DNA of 12,342 nucleotides from Phycisphaerae bacterium (GCA_021736615.1 JAIPFN010000169.1:1-12342); one strand, 5' to 3'; positions 1-7,547 are shown, counted from the stretch's first letter. Translations and numbers: made by a program. Notes: generated by a model not told the origin, from the sequence alone.

Positions 1-365
1 ACAAAATAGTCCTGTGCGCAACCAAGTGCCTGGAACCCGCGAACCTTAAGCTCTTCGCATGCGTTATACTGTCCGCGTTTGCATGGAGCGCACACACCGC
101 ACACTTCCTGCGGGGTCGCAGTCACCTTATCGCCGATAGAAACCCCCTCGACGCCGGCGCCGATAGCCGAGATTACCCCCGAAAACTCGTGCCCCTGGAT
201 CAGCGGATAGCTCACAAACGGGTGTTTCCCATGAAAAACATGAATATCCGAACCGCAAACACCGATTCTCTTAACCTCGATCTGAACCTGCCCCTTACCG
301 GCAACAGGAACTTTTGCATCGCCAAACTCAATCTTGCCCGGCGCGGGCATAACTGCTTGTCTCAT
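1..365 (-). CDS. Zinc-dependent medium-chain alcohol/polyol dehydrogenase, N-terminal part (cut by window edge)
   Basis: This is the first 121 residues of an MDR-superfamily NAD(P)-dependent dehydrogenase; the rest lies left of position 1. The visible part is the GroES-like catalytic domain. Catalytic-zinc ligands are present as C37 in VCGSDIH and H59-E60 in QGHEFSG. The structural-zinc lobe is complete: C89, C92, C95 and C103 in the CGxCxxC...C pattern. The Rossmann domain is not visible, so cofactor and substrate cannot be read. Family members include sorbitol/L-iditol dehydrogenase, threonine dehydrogenase and L-galactonate-type sugar-acid dehydrogenases; a sugar or sugar-acid substrate fits the neighbouring glycosidase, but that is inference. 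The ATG at 365-363 is supported by AAGGAG at 380-375 with a 9-base spacer. A promoter at 468-496 gives a leader of about 95 bases containing an 18-bp palindrome. The enzyme is presumably cytoplasmic. Confidence 0.9.
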   Translation of the reverse strand, partial: MRQAVMPAPGKIEFGDAKVPVAGKGQVQIEVKRIGVCGSDIHVFHGKHPFVSYPLIQGHEFSGVISAIGAGVEGVSIGDKVTATPQEVCGVCAPCKRGQYNACEELKVRGFQALGCAQDYF

Positions 366-419
366 ATATACTTACTCCTTCAAGAAAGTCAGTAAATCCA
401 TAATAATATTGTTTATTAG

Positions 420-437
420 TCCCGATGTACATCGGGA
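420..437. repeat. 18-bp perfect palindrome in the dehydrogenase leader
   Basis: TCCCGATGTACATCGGGA reads the same on both strands. It lies between the candidate promoter (468-496) and the ribosome-binding site (375-380), about 25-40 bases downstream of the predicted transcription start. It could be an operator for a dimeric repressor or a leader hairpin. It could equally be a dispersed repeat: a related TCCCG...CGGGA arrangement occurs at 8588-8606. No T-run follows it on the minus strand, so it is not a standard terminator. Confidence 0.6.
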
Positions 438-467
438 TTAGTGGTTCAAAAACCCAACAAAACGAAA

Positions 468-496
468 ATTCTACTCAATAACGCCAAAATCGTCAA
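468..496 (-). promoter_or_regulatory. Sigma70-type promoter for the dehydrogenase gene
   Basis: On the minus strand TTGACG (496-491) is followed after exactly 17 bases by TAGAAT (473-468). That is five of six consensus matches at each hexamer with ideal spacing. Transcription would start near 461 and run into the dehydrogenase, leaving a leader of about 95 bases. It lies downstream of the GH2 stop codon, so the dehydrogenase can be transcribed independently of GH2. Confidence 0.6.
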
Positions 497-531
497 GAAC
501 CAACTAACAGAATTCAAATTTTAATAACAGT

Positions 532-546
532 ATCGCCGAAGGCGAT
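532..546 (-). terminator. Small hairpin downstream of the GH2 gene, weak terminator candidate
   Basis: ATCGCC (532-537) and GGCGAT (541-546) form a perfect 6-bp stem with a 3-base loop, 37 bases past the GH2 stop codon on the minus strand. The following minus-strand sequence is A/T-rich but lacks a clean T-run, so termination is only a possibility. Confidence 0.3.
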
Positions 547-553
547 TCAACAA

Positions 554-588
554 GCTAATAGCTAACGGCTAATGGCTAATAGCTATTC
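554..588. repeat. Heptamer tandem repeat GCTAAYR across the GH2 stop codon
   Basis: Four 7-base units follow one another: GCTAATA (554), GCTAACG (561), GCTAATG (568) and GCTAATA (575). A decayed fifth unit, GCTATTC, starts at 582. The GH2 stop codon (585-583, minus) is read from the 575/582 boundary, so the array overlaps the end of the gene. Because 7 is not a multiple of 3, the TAG on the minus strand and TAA on the plus strand recur in successive frames, making the array a stop signal in all frames. Confidence 0.85.
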
Positions 589-3500
589 CTTACGCATTAA
601 CTGCATATTCCGCCACATGGACTTCATGACCATCCGTTCTGCCTTCGGTGAATCGAGCTTCAATTCGAAAAGGCCATCGGTAACGAACATAAACAATAAA
701 CCATCCCCGACATCGCTGCTGTCTTTAGGATTTTCCGGGTAATCATAACGCCAGTAACCGAACAAACTTTTCTCCCCATCGGCAACAGTGAACACACTCC
801 CGGTTTCGGTAAACACAAACTTGCGGTTACCATCAACTTCCAATTTAATACGGTTAGTTCCCTCTCCCGGTACTTCTTTGTAAATAAACCATTCCCCAAC
901 AACTTGCTTCGCAGCAGGCCCCATGATCGTTTTTTGTATCTGCGGTTCCGGATTTTCAAAACGCTCATCGGTAACCTTCTCAATAGGCCCTTTGACAAAA
1001 TCACTCTCGATAACCATAAACTCCTTACCGTTCTTTTTGATTTTAACTTTAACAGTTGCCGACTCCGTCAGTTCAAAAGGTCCTGTATATTCAACATATT
1101 TAGAACGGATAACCAATATAGAAGGAGTAACCGAATAAGTGATGTCAAACGCGGCATCTGGAAGTTCTCCACGAAGAGCGATCCTGCTTACATCAATAGC
1201 GATCTTTGTACTATTTTCAAATTTCGTCCGACCAAGTATCCCTGCCGCCGTAACTTCTATAGGACCAAGTCCGCTCGTAGCCTCAAAGATACCCAGGCTA
1301 AGCCCATTGAAAGTCTTGCGATAAGTTTCACGATGACTGGTAACATCCATAGGATCGCCGTTATCAAACCCAAGCAGCTTAACCGGCCCTTCGATCTTGT
1401 AATCGATACGGTTGCACGCCCAAGGCACAAAATTGCCGTCAGCATCCTTGATCGTCGCAGTCAAATGACTGATGTCTTTAACACCCGCTTTCATATCAAC
1501 ATTATCAGCGGTAAGTTCGATCGTCGTAGGATTGGACGCCGTTTTGAACACCTTCTCAGCAACAGCCTTGCCGCCCTTGTAACCGACAGCCTTAAGCGTA
1601 CCCGGCACATAGGGAACCTTCCATACAAAATCAAGCAACTCTCTCGGAGGTTTCTTACCAAGCGACTCACCGTTCAAAAACAGCTCAACCTCTTCGCAGT
1701 TAGAGTAAGCGACCACAGGTATCTCAACCCCTTCCATACCCGGATGCGTCCAGTGCGGCAGAATATGCACCATAGGCTTCTCTGTCCACTGACTCTGATA
1801 GAAGTAATAATGGTCCTTCGGAAAACCGCATAAGTCAATAATTCCAAAGTTCCATATACGCGCCGGCCACTTACCACCGCCGAACGACGCCTCACCAAGA
1901 TAATCGAAACCCGTCCACCGGAACTCACCCAGTATCCACGGCGTTTCCTTCGTACGTTTCCAACTCGTCCGAGCCGTTATACGCACACCGGCATTATCAT
2001 AAGACGAGTTGTACCTCTGGTTTCCGTCGAAGAAAATCTGTTTGTCATTATAAGGCGGGAAATAATTTTTGAGGTTTTTATCATTTCGCCACCACGTCAT
2101 AGTACGGTAAAACCCGCGTGTCTGGAGAGTATGAGGAACTTCGGATAGTACCACCGGCTTATCCGGATTTTCACTTCGGAATTTCTTAAGCACCCCGGGA
2201 TTCGCACCTGGCGCGTTAAAGCCCGGTATGTCAACCCCGTATAGAAGACTCCCGCCCGTCGTCGGACGTGTAGTGTCATACTTTTTCACTTCATCGGAAA
2301 TACCATATTTATCATAGATACCCGTCTCGTTGCCCATACTGTACATAATCACCGACGGATGATTCCGGTCACGTTTAACCCAGTCACGAACATCCGTTTT
2401 CCACCACTCCTTAAAATGCATCTTACCATAATCGAAAGATATCTTCGGCCCCCATCCGTCAAATATCTCATCCATGACCATAATACCCATCTCATCGCAA
2501 AGGTCATAGAATAGCGGCCTGCGGGGATTATGAGAAACACGGATCGCGTTACACCCCATATCCTTAAGAATCTGCAAACGACGTCTCAGAACCTTCTCCG
2601 GAATTGCTGCCCCAACCAGCCCGCCGTCCGAATGCTCGCAAACACCCTTAAGCTTAGTATGTACACCATTAAGGAAGAAGCCCTCATCGGCATCAAACCG
2701 CAAAGAACGAATACCGAACCTGGTCTTCTCGGTATGCTTAACCTCACCATCGACAACAACCTCACTGACAAGCGTATAAAGGTAAGGTGAATCCGGCGAC
2801 CACAGCGGAGGGTTACTGACAAAAAGATCTTGTTTGACAATACTCTGCTCACCAGCCGGCAAACGAACTTTATGAAGTCCACCCCCTACCTTTTGATTCA
2901 GATCACCAAGAATAGTAAACTTAACCACCGCGTCCTGATCCTGGCCGCTGCCGTTATTGATCGCCGCCTCAACAGCAACAGTTGCCTGTTCATCGGTTAT
3001 ATCAGGTGCCGGGTTTTTGTCGCCTATCTCAGGAGTCGCTACAAATATACCCCACTGATCGAAACTGATTTTATTCTTGACGATAAGTCTAACATCGCCG
3101 TATATCCCACACCCCGCATACCACCGGGCATTGGGAGCTTTTTCATTATCAACCCGAACAGCGATATTATTCACACCCGACTTCAAGTGGTCTGTAATAT
3201 CAAAGTAAAAACTGATATACCCATAAGGCCGCCCGCCGACTTTGGCACCGTTAACCCAAACAGTGCTGTTCATAAAAACGCCGTCAAACATGATAAGGTA
3301 CTGACTATCAGGGTCAACTGTCTCAATTTGAACATTTTTGCGGTACCAGCCGACACCGGTCGGCAAATACCCCCCCTGACCTCCGGACGGATTTTCTTTG
3401 TCGTATGGCCCCTGTATCGACCAGTCATGCGGAACATCCACCATCTCCCATCTGGAATCATCGAACCCCGGATCCATCGCACGCTGCGGATCGGAAAGGC

Positions 3501-3600
3501 TGAATTTCCACCCATCCGTCGGCTCAAGTGGTTTAGCCGAACATCCGCTAAGCACAGTAAAACAAACAACTAACAGCAAAAATCTGAGCAATAATTTCAT
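583..3600 (-). CDS. Lipoprotein glycoside hydrolase family 2 (beta-galactosidase-like)
   Basis: A 1005-residue retaining GH2 enzyme that probably releases beta-linked galactose or a related sugar from poly- or oligosaccharides; the exact substrate cannot be read. Residues 1-20 form a lipoprotein signal ending in lipobox LSGC (C20), so it should be membrane-anchored outside the cytoplasm. Domain order: sugar-binding jelly roll about 25-175 (with VPHDWSI), Ig-like domain about 180-297, TIM barrel about 300-600, DUF4982-like domain about 605-690, GH2 C-terminal Ig-like domain about 693-800, and a C-terminal extension. E425 in SMGNE is the expected acid/base. E487 in VVLSEVPH aligns with the family nucleophile position. 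The conserved GFDYLGE follows at 564-570. Residues about 805-870 resemble a chitobiase-C/Fn3-like module, and about 897-1000 a small lipocalin-like barrel. The ribosome-binding site is weak (GAAAGAG). Transcription probably comes from the extended -10 near 3666. Confidence 0.93.
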   Translation of the reverse strand: MKLLLRFLLLVVCFTVLSGCSAKPLEPTDGWKFSLSDPQRAMDPGFDDSRWEMVDVPHDWSIQGPYDKENPSGGQGGYLPTGVGWYRKNVQIETVDPDSQYLIMFDGVFMNSTVWVNGAKVGGRPYGYISFYFDITDHLKSGVNNIAVRVDNEKAPNARWYAGCGIYGDVRLIVKNKISFDQWGIFVATPEIGDKNPAPDITDEQATVAVEAAINNGSGQDQDAVVKFTILGDLNQKVGGGLHKVRLPAGEQSIVKQDLFVSNPPLWSPDSPYLYTLVSEVVVDGEVKHTEKTRFGIRSLRFDADEGFFLNGVHTKLKGVCEHSDGGLVGAAIPEKVLRRRLQILKDMGCNAIRVSHNPRRPLFYDLCDEMGIMVMDEIFDGWGPKISFDYGKMHFKEWWKTDVRDWVKRDRNHPSVIMYSMGNETGIYDKYGISDEVKKYDTTRPTTGGSLLYGVDIPGFNAPGANPGVLKKFRSENPDKPVVLSEVPHTLQTRGFYRTMTWWRNDKNLKNYFPPYNDKQIFFDGNQRYNSSYDNAGVRITARTSWKRTKETPWILGEFRWTGFDYLGEASFGGGKWPARIWNFGIIDLCGFPKDHYYFYQSQWTEKPMVHILPHWTHPGMEGVEIPVVAYSNCEEVELFLNGESLGKKPPRELLDFVWKVPYVPGTLKAVGYKGGKAVAEKVFKTASNPTTIELTADNVDMKAGVKDISHLTATIKDADGNFVPWACNRIDYKIEGPVKLLGFDNGDPMDVTSHRETYRKTFNGLSLGIFEATSGLGPIEVTAAGILGRTKFENSTKIAIDVSRIALRGELPDAAFDITYSVTPSILVIRSKYVEYTGPFELTESATVKVKIKKNGKEFMVIESDFVKGPIEKVTDERFENPEPQIQKTIMGPAAKQVVGEWFIYKEVPGEGTNRIKLEVDGNRKFVFTETGSVFTVADGEKSLFGYWRYDYPENPKDSSDVGDGLLFMFVTDGLFELKLDSPKAERMVMKSMWRNMQLMRKE

Positions 3601-3665
3601 TATATCTCTTTCAACGAAACTAAGAATGTCTAGTTAAGCCATATTTCCAGTCGGTCAATTCGGCC

Positions 3666-3674
3666 ATATTATCA
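3666..3674 (-). promoter_or_regulatory. Candidate extended -10 promoter for the GH2 gene
   Basis: On the minus strand TGA-TAATAT (3674-3666) matches the extended -10 pattern TGnTAnnnT. The best upstream -35-like element is TTGCTA at a long 19-base spacing, so this would rely on the extended -10. The start would be near 3659, giving a leader of about 60 bases. The evidence is motif-only. Confidence 0.35.
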
Positions 3675-3764
3675 CACTTTTAAACCACAATAGCAAGCAA
3701 AAGTTCAACGGGTTAACAGACGTGAGCGACTTTTTTAATCGGCAACAGAAGCGCGGCAGCGTGA

Positions 3765-3808
3765 GGGCGTGTTGCTTAACTCCGTAATGTCGGCTTCCTG
3801 CCGACATT
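3765..3808 (+). repeat. Copy 1 of a diverged 44-bp intergenic repeat
   Basis: By eye this aligns without gaps to 8932-8975, with 34 of 44 bases identical. Both copies begin GGGCGTGTTGC, continue with an AAC-CCGTA core, and end in a hairpin with the core GGCTTCCWGCC. This copy starts about 110-150 bases beyond the stop codon of a minus-strand gene, much like the other copy. Confidence 0.65.
3786..3808. repeat. Perfect hairpin 1 (9-bp stem) downstream of the PD40 gene
   Basis: AATGTCGGC (3786-3794), loop TTCCT, GCCGACATT (3800-3808). It is immediately followed by a near-copy (3810-3832) whose stem differs by a paired substitution. Neither strand has a T-run directly after the stem, so a canonical intrinsic terminator is unlikely, although the hairpin may still stabilise or end the PD40 transcript. 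Confidence 0.75.
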
Positions 3809-3809
3809 C

Positions 3810-3832
3810 GATGTTGGCTAGAAGCCAACATC
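3810..3832. repeat. Perfect hairpin 2 (10-bp stem), related to hairpin 1
   Basis: GATGTTGGCT (3810-3819), loop AGA, AGCCAACATC (3823-3832). Read on the minus strand its core is GGCTTCTAGCC, matching GGCTTCCTGCC of hairpin 1. This suggests an inverted duplicate. The stem keeps perfect pairing through a C-G to T-A exchange. Confidence 0.75.
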
Positions 3833-3835
3833 ACC

Positions 3836-3850
3836 TCTGACTGCGTCAGA
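3836..3850. repeat. Short hairpin 3 next to the tandem hairpins
   Basis: TCTGAC (3836-3841), loop TGC, GTCAGA (3845-3850): a perfect 6-bp stem. It is the first of the three hairpins met by transcription leaving the PD40 gene, 66 bases past its stop codon. Its sequence is unrelated to hairpins 1 and 2. Confidence 0.55.
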
Positions 3851-3915
3851 ATGGGGTTTTGGATTTCGGTAATTGTTATTTTGCCTGTGCTGCGCAGACG
3901 TATGGATTCCTGGCG

Positions 3916-5460
3916 TTATTGTCGCCATGGCCCTTCGGCGTCAATTTTGGGCGTTGCACCGGTGATAGGAAGCTTAAGTTCAGTTTCGCTGGTAGATCGA
4001 ATCACTCGGCCAAGTTCTCTTTCGCTAATCTCTATAGGTCCGGTCACCAGTTCTGGAACGCTGAATGTATCGAGAACTGAGTCATAGAATGCACTGGTTT
4101 TCTGCGGAAGAATAAACGGTTTATGTGCTTTTCCCTGAGAATCGACATAACTGATATATGTGCGCGTGAAAAGTCCGCCTCGGCGTTTACTGCTGAAAAC
4201 TATCCAACGGCCGGTACTCGAGAAGCTGTGCCATGATTCGGAAAATTCGCTATTAACGTCGAGTTTCTTATAGTCTCTGGTTGTCAGATCCATCATATAC
4301 AGGTCGCTGCTGGGTTGATAAATTGGAAAGCACCCATAGTTGCACATGCAAAATAACAAAAAACGTCCATCCGGAGATATCCTCGGAAGCATAATACTTA
4401 ATCCGGTCTTTGCTGACGACAACACCATCTCAGGCGAACCCCATTTGTCAGTTTCCAGGTCATAAGAGATTCGCATCAGATCATATTTGAGTTTTTCGTA
4501 ATTATCCGGAGGAACTTTATTCCGGTCGGTCCACAAAACATCACCAGCGCAAAAGTACAAATATTTGCCGTCCGGCGACCAAGTGGGATAAGTTTCAAGC
4601 CGTTGTATATCCGACAGGCCCGAAGTTACATTAGCCGTCTTTGTCTTAATATCGTAAGTAGTTATATATGAGTCAAGGTCTACCACATCCCGAACTTCCA
4701 TTCCGCCTCCGCTATGAAAAAACTGGCGAACCTTATTGATAGAACAGGTGATCATTTTCCCGCTGGGATGGATGGTTGTATAACCGAATTTTGTACCTAA
4801 TTTCTTCGCCGTTCCATTGCGAACCATTATTGTGTCGCTGCCGAATTGACCGCGAAATCCAAATATCATACTTTTCGGACTATTGTTATTAAAGGTATGG
4901 CAATTGACGCAACTGTTGCCGAATGATTTGCCGTGCACTACAACAGATTCATCGAAATTTTCAAGATTACGCTGATAAATACCTATGTCCTTGAACCAGT
5001 TGTAATTGGGTTTCAAACGTCGATACACAAGATGCGAATCAATCTCTTCATTTTCACCGGAGATAGTATTCGATATCGTCTGGTAACGCAGCCAGCCCTT
5101 TACGGTCAGCGTGTAAACATCATAAAACAATTCCTTGCCCTTATTACCGGCAAGAAGCTTTCGCCACTTCTTCAACGGGATTTCGATTTCCGATTCTTTA
5201 CTGACGATCTCAATAGCCTGATCGTCAGAGGTATAAATACGAACAAAGTATTTCAGGCCGTATTCGCGGATGTCAAAGTTTAAAGGCGCAATATTCGACG
5301 GGATCACCAGGTCGGTATAATCCGGATAAACAGCAGGCCGAACGGACACACTGTGATAAGACTTGATAGCTGCCGACTGATCGGCCATTACAAAATAACC
5401 AACTGAAGCCAATACAACAACTGCACATATCATAAAGAGATAACGGAATTGTTTTTTCAT
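3916..5460 (-). CDS. Exported monoheme (CxxCH) protein with WD40-like PD40 repeats
   Basis: This 514-residue protein has an N-terminal signal peptide or anchor (hydrophobic 8-25, plausible cleavage after VMA at 24-26), so it acts outside the cytoplasm. Its opening resembles the PDYTDLVIP/NIAPLNF segment I recall from Bacteroidetes relatives annotated as PD40 or cytochrome-c-related proteins. A single heme-c motif CVNCH lies at 184-188 (bases 4897-4911). TolB/WD40-like repeats follow, with signatures HPSGKMI (231), TWSPDGKYLYF (293), RISPDGRFLLF (360) and SFSSTGRWIVF (412), indicating a beta-propeller. The cysteine-rich CMCNYGCFPIY at 371-381 looks like a family motif. The start is supported by AGGGAG 6 bases upstream and a 4-base ATGA overlap with the upstream gene, implying coupled translation. 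Function is unknown; heme attachment and a redox or binding role are inference from the motif. Confidence 0.85.
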   Translation of the reverse strand: MKKQFRYLFMICAVVVLASVGYFVMADQSAAIKSYHSVSVRPAVYPDYTDLVIPSNIAPLNFDIREYGLKYFVRIYTSDDQAIEIVSKESEIEIPLKKWRKLLAGNKGKELFYDVYTLTVKGWLRYQTISNTISGENEEIDSHLVYRRLKPNYNWFKDIGIYQRNLENFDESVVVHGKSFGNSCVNCHTFNNNSPKSMIFGFRGQFGSDTIMVRNGTAKKLGTKFGYTTIHPSGKMITCSINKVRQFFHSGGGMEVRDVVDLDSYITTYDIKTKTANVTSGLSDIQRLETYPTWSPDGKYLYFCAGDVLWTDRNKVPPDNYEKLKYDLMRISYDLETDKWGSPEMVLSSAKTGLSIMLPRISPDGRFLLFCMCNYGCFPIYQPSSDLYMMDLTTRDYKKLDVNSEFSESWHSFSSTGRWIVFSSKRRGGLFTRTYISYVDSQGKAHKPFILPQKTSAFYDSVLDTFSVPELVTGPIEISERELGRVIRSTSETELKLPITGATPKIDAEGPWRQ

Positions 5461-7424
5461 AGCCCGCTCCCTGACTGACTAAAAATATAATAATAGAAAT
5501 AGGTGCTCCCAAATTCCGGCGCCAGGTTACGTGCCGATGACGGCTGGCCGACCGGGTTAAATTTCAGAGCAGCCATAAATCGATCCCCTGTTTTATACGT
5601 TTGCGGATCTATTTTCCAGCCGTACGTTTTGATCCGCTCCCGGGTATTGCCTAAGTGAAGCAAGATCGCCTCTCCATAATGTCGCGGAACCTTCTTGTAA
5701 CCAAAGTTACCGAACCTATACATATTATGAGCGATCTTATCGACCTCCTTAGACTTAAGGTAATAAAGCATCATATACTCAAAAGCAAGTCTGTTATGCG
5801 GATTTACTTCAAGAAGGTCAGACATTAACTCTCCTAAAGATTGGTCCGCCGTAATGTCTTTCGTAAGCATAACAGATCTAAGACGAACTATTTCTGCATC
5901 ATCGCTAAGTTCAGGATCCTCATCAAGCCGTTTAAGTGTACTTTTGGCTTTTGCCCCGTGTATCAGGTCACCGGAAAGAACCTCCAGGAAAACCCGCGCC
6001 GTTTCCGGTTGACCTTTGGCGATATTAATTATTGCCAGATACCGGAGAATCTCCGGGCATTCGCCGACGTTTTCTAACAATTCATACGAATCTTTTTCTG
6101 CGACATTAACCCTTCCCAGCAATAATGACAGACGGATGATACTTATGCCTCTTCGGTACCCCCTTATGTTTCCCTGCGTACTTTCCTGGACACTGTTTCC
6201 TCCTCGTGGAGGAAGAAACATCCCTTCTTTGAACTGTGGATAACGAAACAGTTCCTCCCCGAGTCTGCCCGTATGATGCAGCGCCTGGATAATGTTGTGA
6301 TTGCCTTCAGGGTCTCGGGAAACAATCGGGAAACGATTCGCGTATTCCAGCAGTTCGGTCCACATATTATTGCCTGCATAAAAGTCTGCCTGCAAACGCA
6401 GTTTTTCTATACCGGTCGAACGATTAACAGTCACAATCGCAGCCAAAACAACAACGACCGGCACAGTGCTAAACTTAAGCCATCTTAGCCATGTTTTTAT
6501 TGTATTGACTGAAGTTTGTTTAGATTTTTTTACGGATTCTTCCGCGGATTTTTTTCGACTAATAAAAAACTGACATACAAACACACCTGACAAAATACAC
6601 AGGATAGAAATATACAGTGCTTTGGCCGTTTTTGCGTCCAAACTAACTCTCGGATCAAAAGGCAGCGAATACAGATAGATATCCATCAACCTCATATCGA
6701 AACACCATCCCACAGCCAGCGGCAGCAGTCCTGTCAGCAAAATATACAGACCGGCTGATAAAAAGCTGCGTCGAATAAACAGTTCATAAACGGCGGCCAG
6801 AATTCCAAAGAGAAAAGCACAAGCACCAGCGGCCAGGTACAGCAAGACGAACATGACCATAAACAAACAGCAGCGCAATGCAATACTTTGCTGCCGTATC
6901 TTTTCATACGCTACCAAAGCCCACAGATTTAAAAGCAAAGCAACAAAGACGCCCAAAGGATGTTCGCATTGACTGTGCATTGCAAGAAAGAATATGGCCG
7001 GAGTATACCCGACAATCCCGGCAAGGGAATTAAAGCCTGCAAATCTGACAAGCATTGCAGTAGCCAGACAAGTCAGCGAAATAACTATGGTTATGACTAT
7101 CGCCCCGCCCAGAGGATAGTAATAAAACTGCGACAAAAATCCCGTTACATACTCAACGACACCGCCGGGGTGATCGATTGCCCCACGAAAAAACTCCCAG
7201 CCGGTAAAAAATACCGGATAATCCACAAATCGCCCAAAAGCGTGATAGATAAGGCGAGTATTGCCAAATAGCCAGATGTATAAGAACAAACTGCAAAGCA
7301 ACAAACTATGGAAAAACGCCATATATAGATTTGTTCCAAAGGTTTTTTTGCGGATAAGTTTCACTTGATCAGAATTCCAAAATTTAACGATTACCTCAAC
7401 TCGGCTATGCCGCTTAGTCTCCAT
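5457..7424 (-). CDS. Polytopic membrane protein with C-terminal helical repeat domain, DUF6057-like
   Basis: This 655-residue protein has about eight predicted membrane segments (roughly 34-54, 105-126, 134-150, 156-173, 183-213, 222-241, 268-288 and 318-334). A soluble alpha-helical, TPR-like region of about 315 residues follows (340-655). Features such as DHPGGVVEYVTGFLSQFYYYP near 84-104, a RLSLLLGRVNVAEK segment near 431-444 and the aromatic C-terminal FGSTYFYYYIF recall the Bacteroidetes family DUF6057; this assignment is from memory, not a search. The following gene starts within its stop codon (ATGA), so the two are probably made together and may form a complex. Overall shape, membrane bundle plus TPR tail, is loosely like glycan-handling membrane proteins, but no catalytic motif is visible. 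The start is uncertain: no clear ribosome-binding site precedes the ATG at 7424, which could be leaderless or have a downstream start. Function unknown. Confidence 0.75.
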   Translation of the reverse strand: METKRHSRVEVIVKFWNSDQVKLIRKKTFGTNLYMAFFHSLLLCSLFLYIWLFGNTRLIYHAFGRFVDYPVFFTGWEFFRGAIDHPGGVVEYVTGFLSQFYYYPLGGAIVITIVISLTCLATAMLVRFAGFNSLAGIVGYTPAIFFLAMHSQCEHPLGVFVALLLNLWALVAYEKIRQQSIALRCCLFMVMFVLLYLAAGACAFLFGILAAVYELFIRRSFLSAGLYILLTGLLPLAVGWCFDMRLMDIYLYSLPFDPRVSLDAKTAKALYISILCILSGVFVCQFFISRKKSAEESVKKSKQTSVNTIKTWLRWLKFSTVPVVVVLAAIVTVNRSTGIEKLRLQADFYAGNNMWTELLEYANRFPIVSRDPEGNHNIIQALHHTGRLGEELFRYPQFKEGMFLPPRGGNSVQESTQGNIRGYRRGISIIRLSLLLGRVNVAEKDSYELLENVGECPEILRYLAIINIAKGQPETARVFLEVLSGDLIHGAKAKSTLKRLDEDPELSDDAEIVRLRSVMLTKDITADQSLGELMSDLLEVNPHNRLAFEYMMLYYLKSKEVDKIAHNMYRFGNFGYKKVPRHYGEAILLHLGNTRERIKTYGWKIDPQTYKTGDRFMAALKFNPVGQPSSARNLAPEFGSTYFYYYIFSQSGSGL

Positions 7425-7518
7425 CCTAATATATTAAATCTGTCACAAAAAAACAAGCTTTATATTCCACAGAAATGCTGATAGCTTACGAAAAAAAGAT
7501 CGGCATCAATAAAATCAA

Positions 7519-7547
7519 TGGAAAAAACAAAAAGAATAATGTAGAAT
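7519..7547 (+). promoter_or_regulatory. Weak candidate promoter for the TerB-like gene
   Basis: TGGAAA (7519-7524) and TAGAAT (7542-7547) are separated by 17 bases, within the 198-bp divergent intergenic region 7425-7622. The -10 is good and the -35 is poor. The region is strongly A-rich, so a chance match is likely. The leftward DUF6057-like gene must also be driven from this region; a TTGTTT-N17-TATATT match ends 3 bases before its ATG and would give an essentially leaderless message. Confidence 0.3.

Larger units (their letters stand above)
3601..3915. other. Intergenic region between the PD40 gene and the GH2 gene
   Basis: This 315-bp stretch holds no convincing gene. From right to left it contains the region just past the PD40 stop codon, three consecutive hairpins (3786-3850), one copy of a diverged 44-bp repeat (3765-3808), and an A/T-rich segment with a candidate promoter and leader for GH2 (3601-3700). 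Short frames here coincide with the hairpins and show no protein family signal. Confidence 0.7.

Noticed and set aside
904..1833. Plus-strand open frame of 309 codons opposite the GH2 gene
   Set aside because: It lies fully inside the GH2 coding region on the other strand, its translation is rich in Arg, Asn and Ile with no family signal, and no ribosome-binding site or domain supports it.
1924..1926. E559 in ILGEF as the GH2 nucleophile
   Set aside because: Alignment by motif order with known GH2 enzymes puts the nucleophile at E487 (SEVPH segment); the ILGEF...GFDYLGE motif is a separate conserved segment further on.
2830..3573. Plus-strand open frame of 247 codons opposite the 5' half of the GH2 gene
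   Set aside because: It is a mirror frame of a well-supported gene whose signal peptide and catalytic motifs are clear; the alternative translation shows no domains.
3786..3850. Tandem hairpins as a tRNA or riboswitch
   Set aside because: There is no cloverleaf, T-loop GTTCRA or CCA-compatible acceptor stem, and the hairpins follow a gene rather than preceding one closely enough to be its leader.
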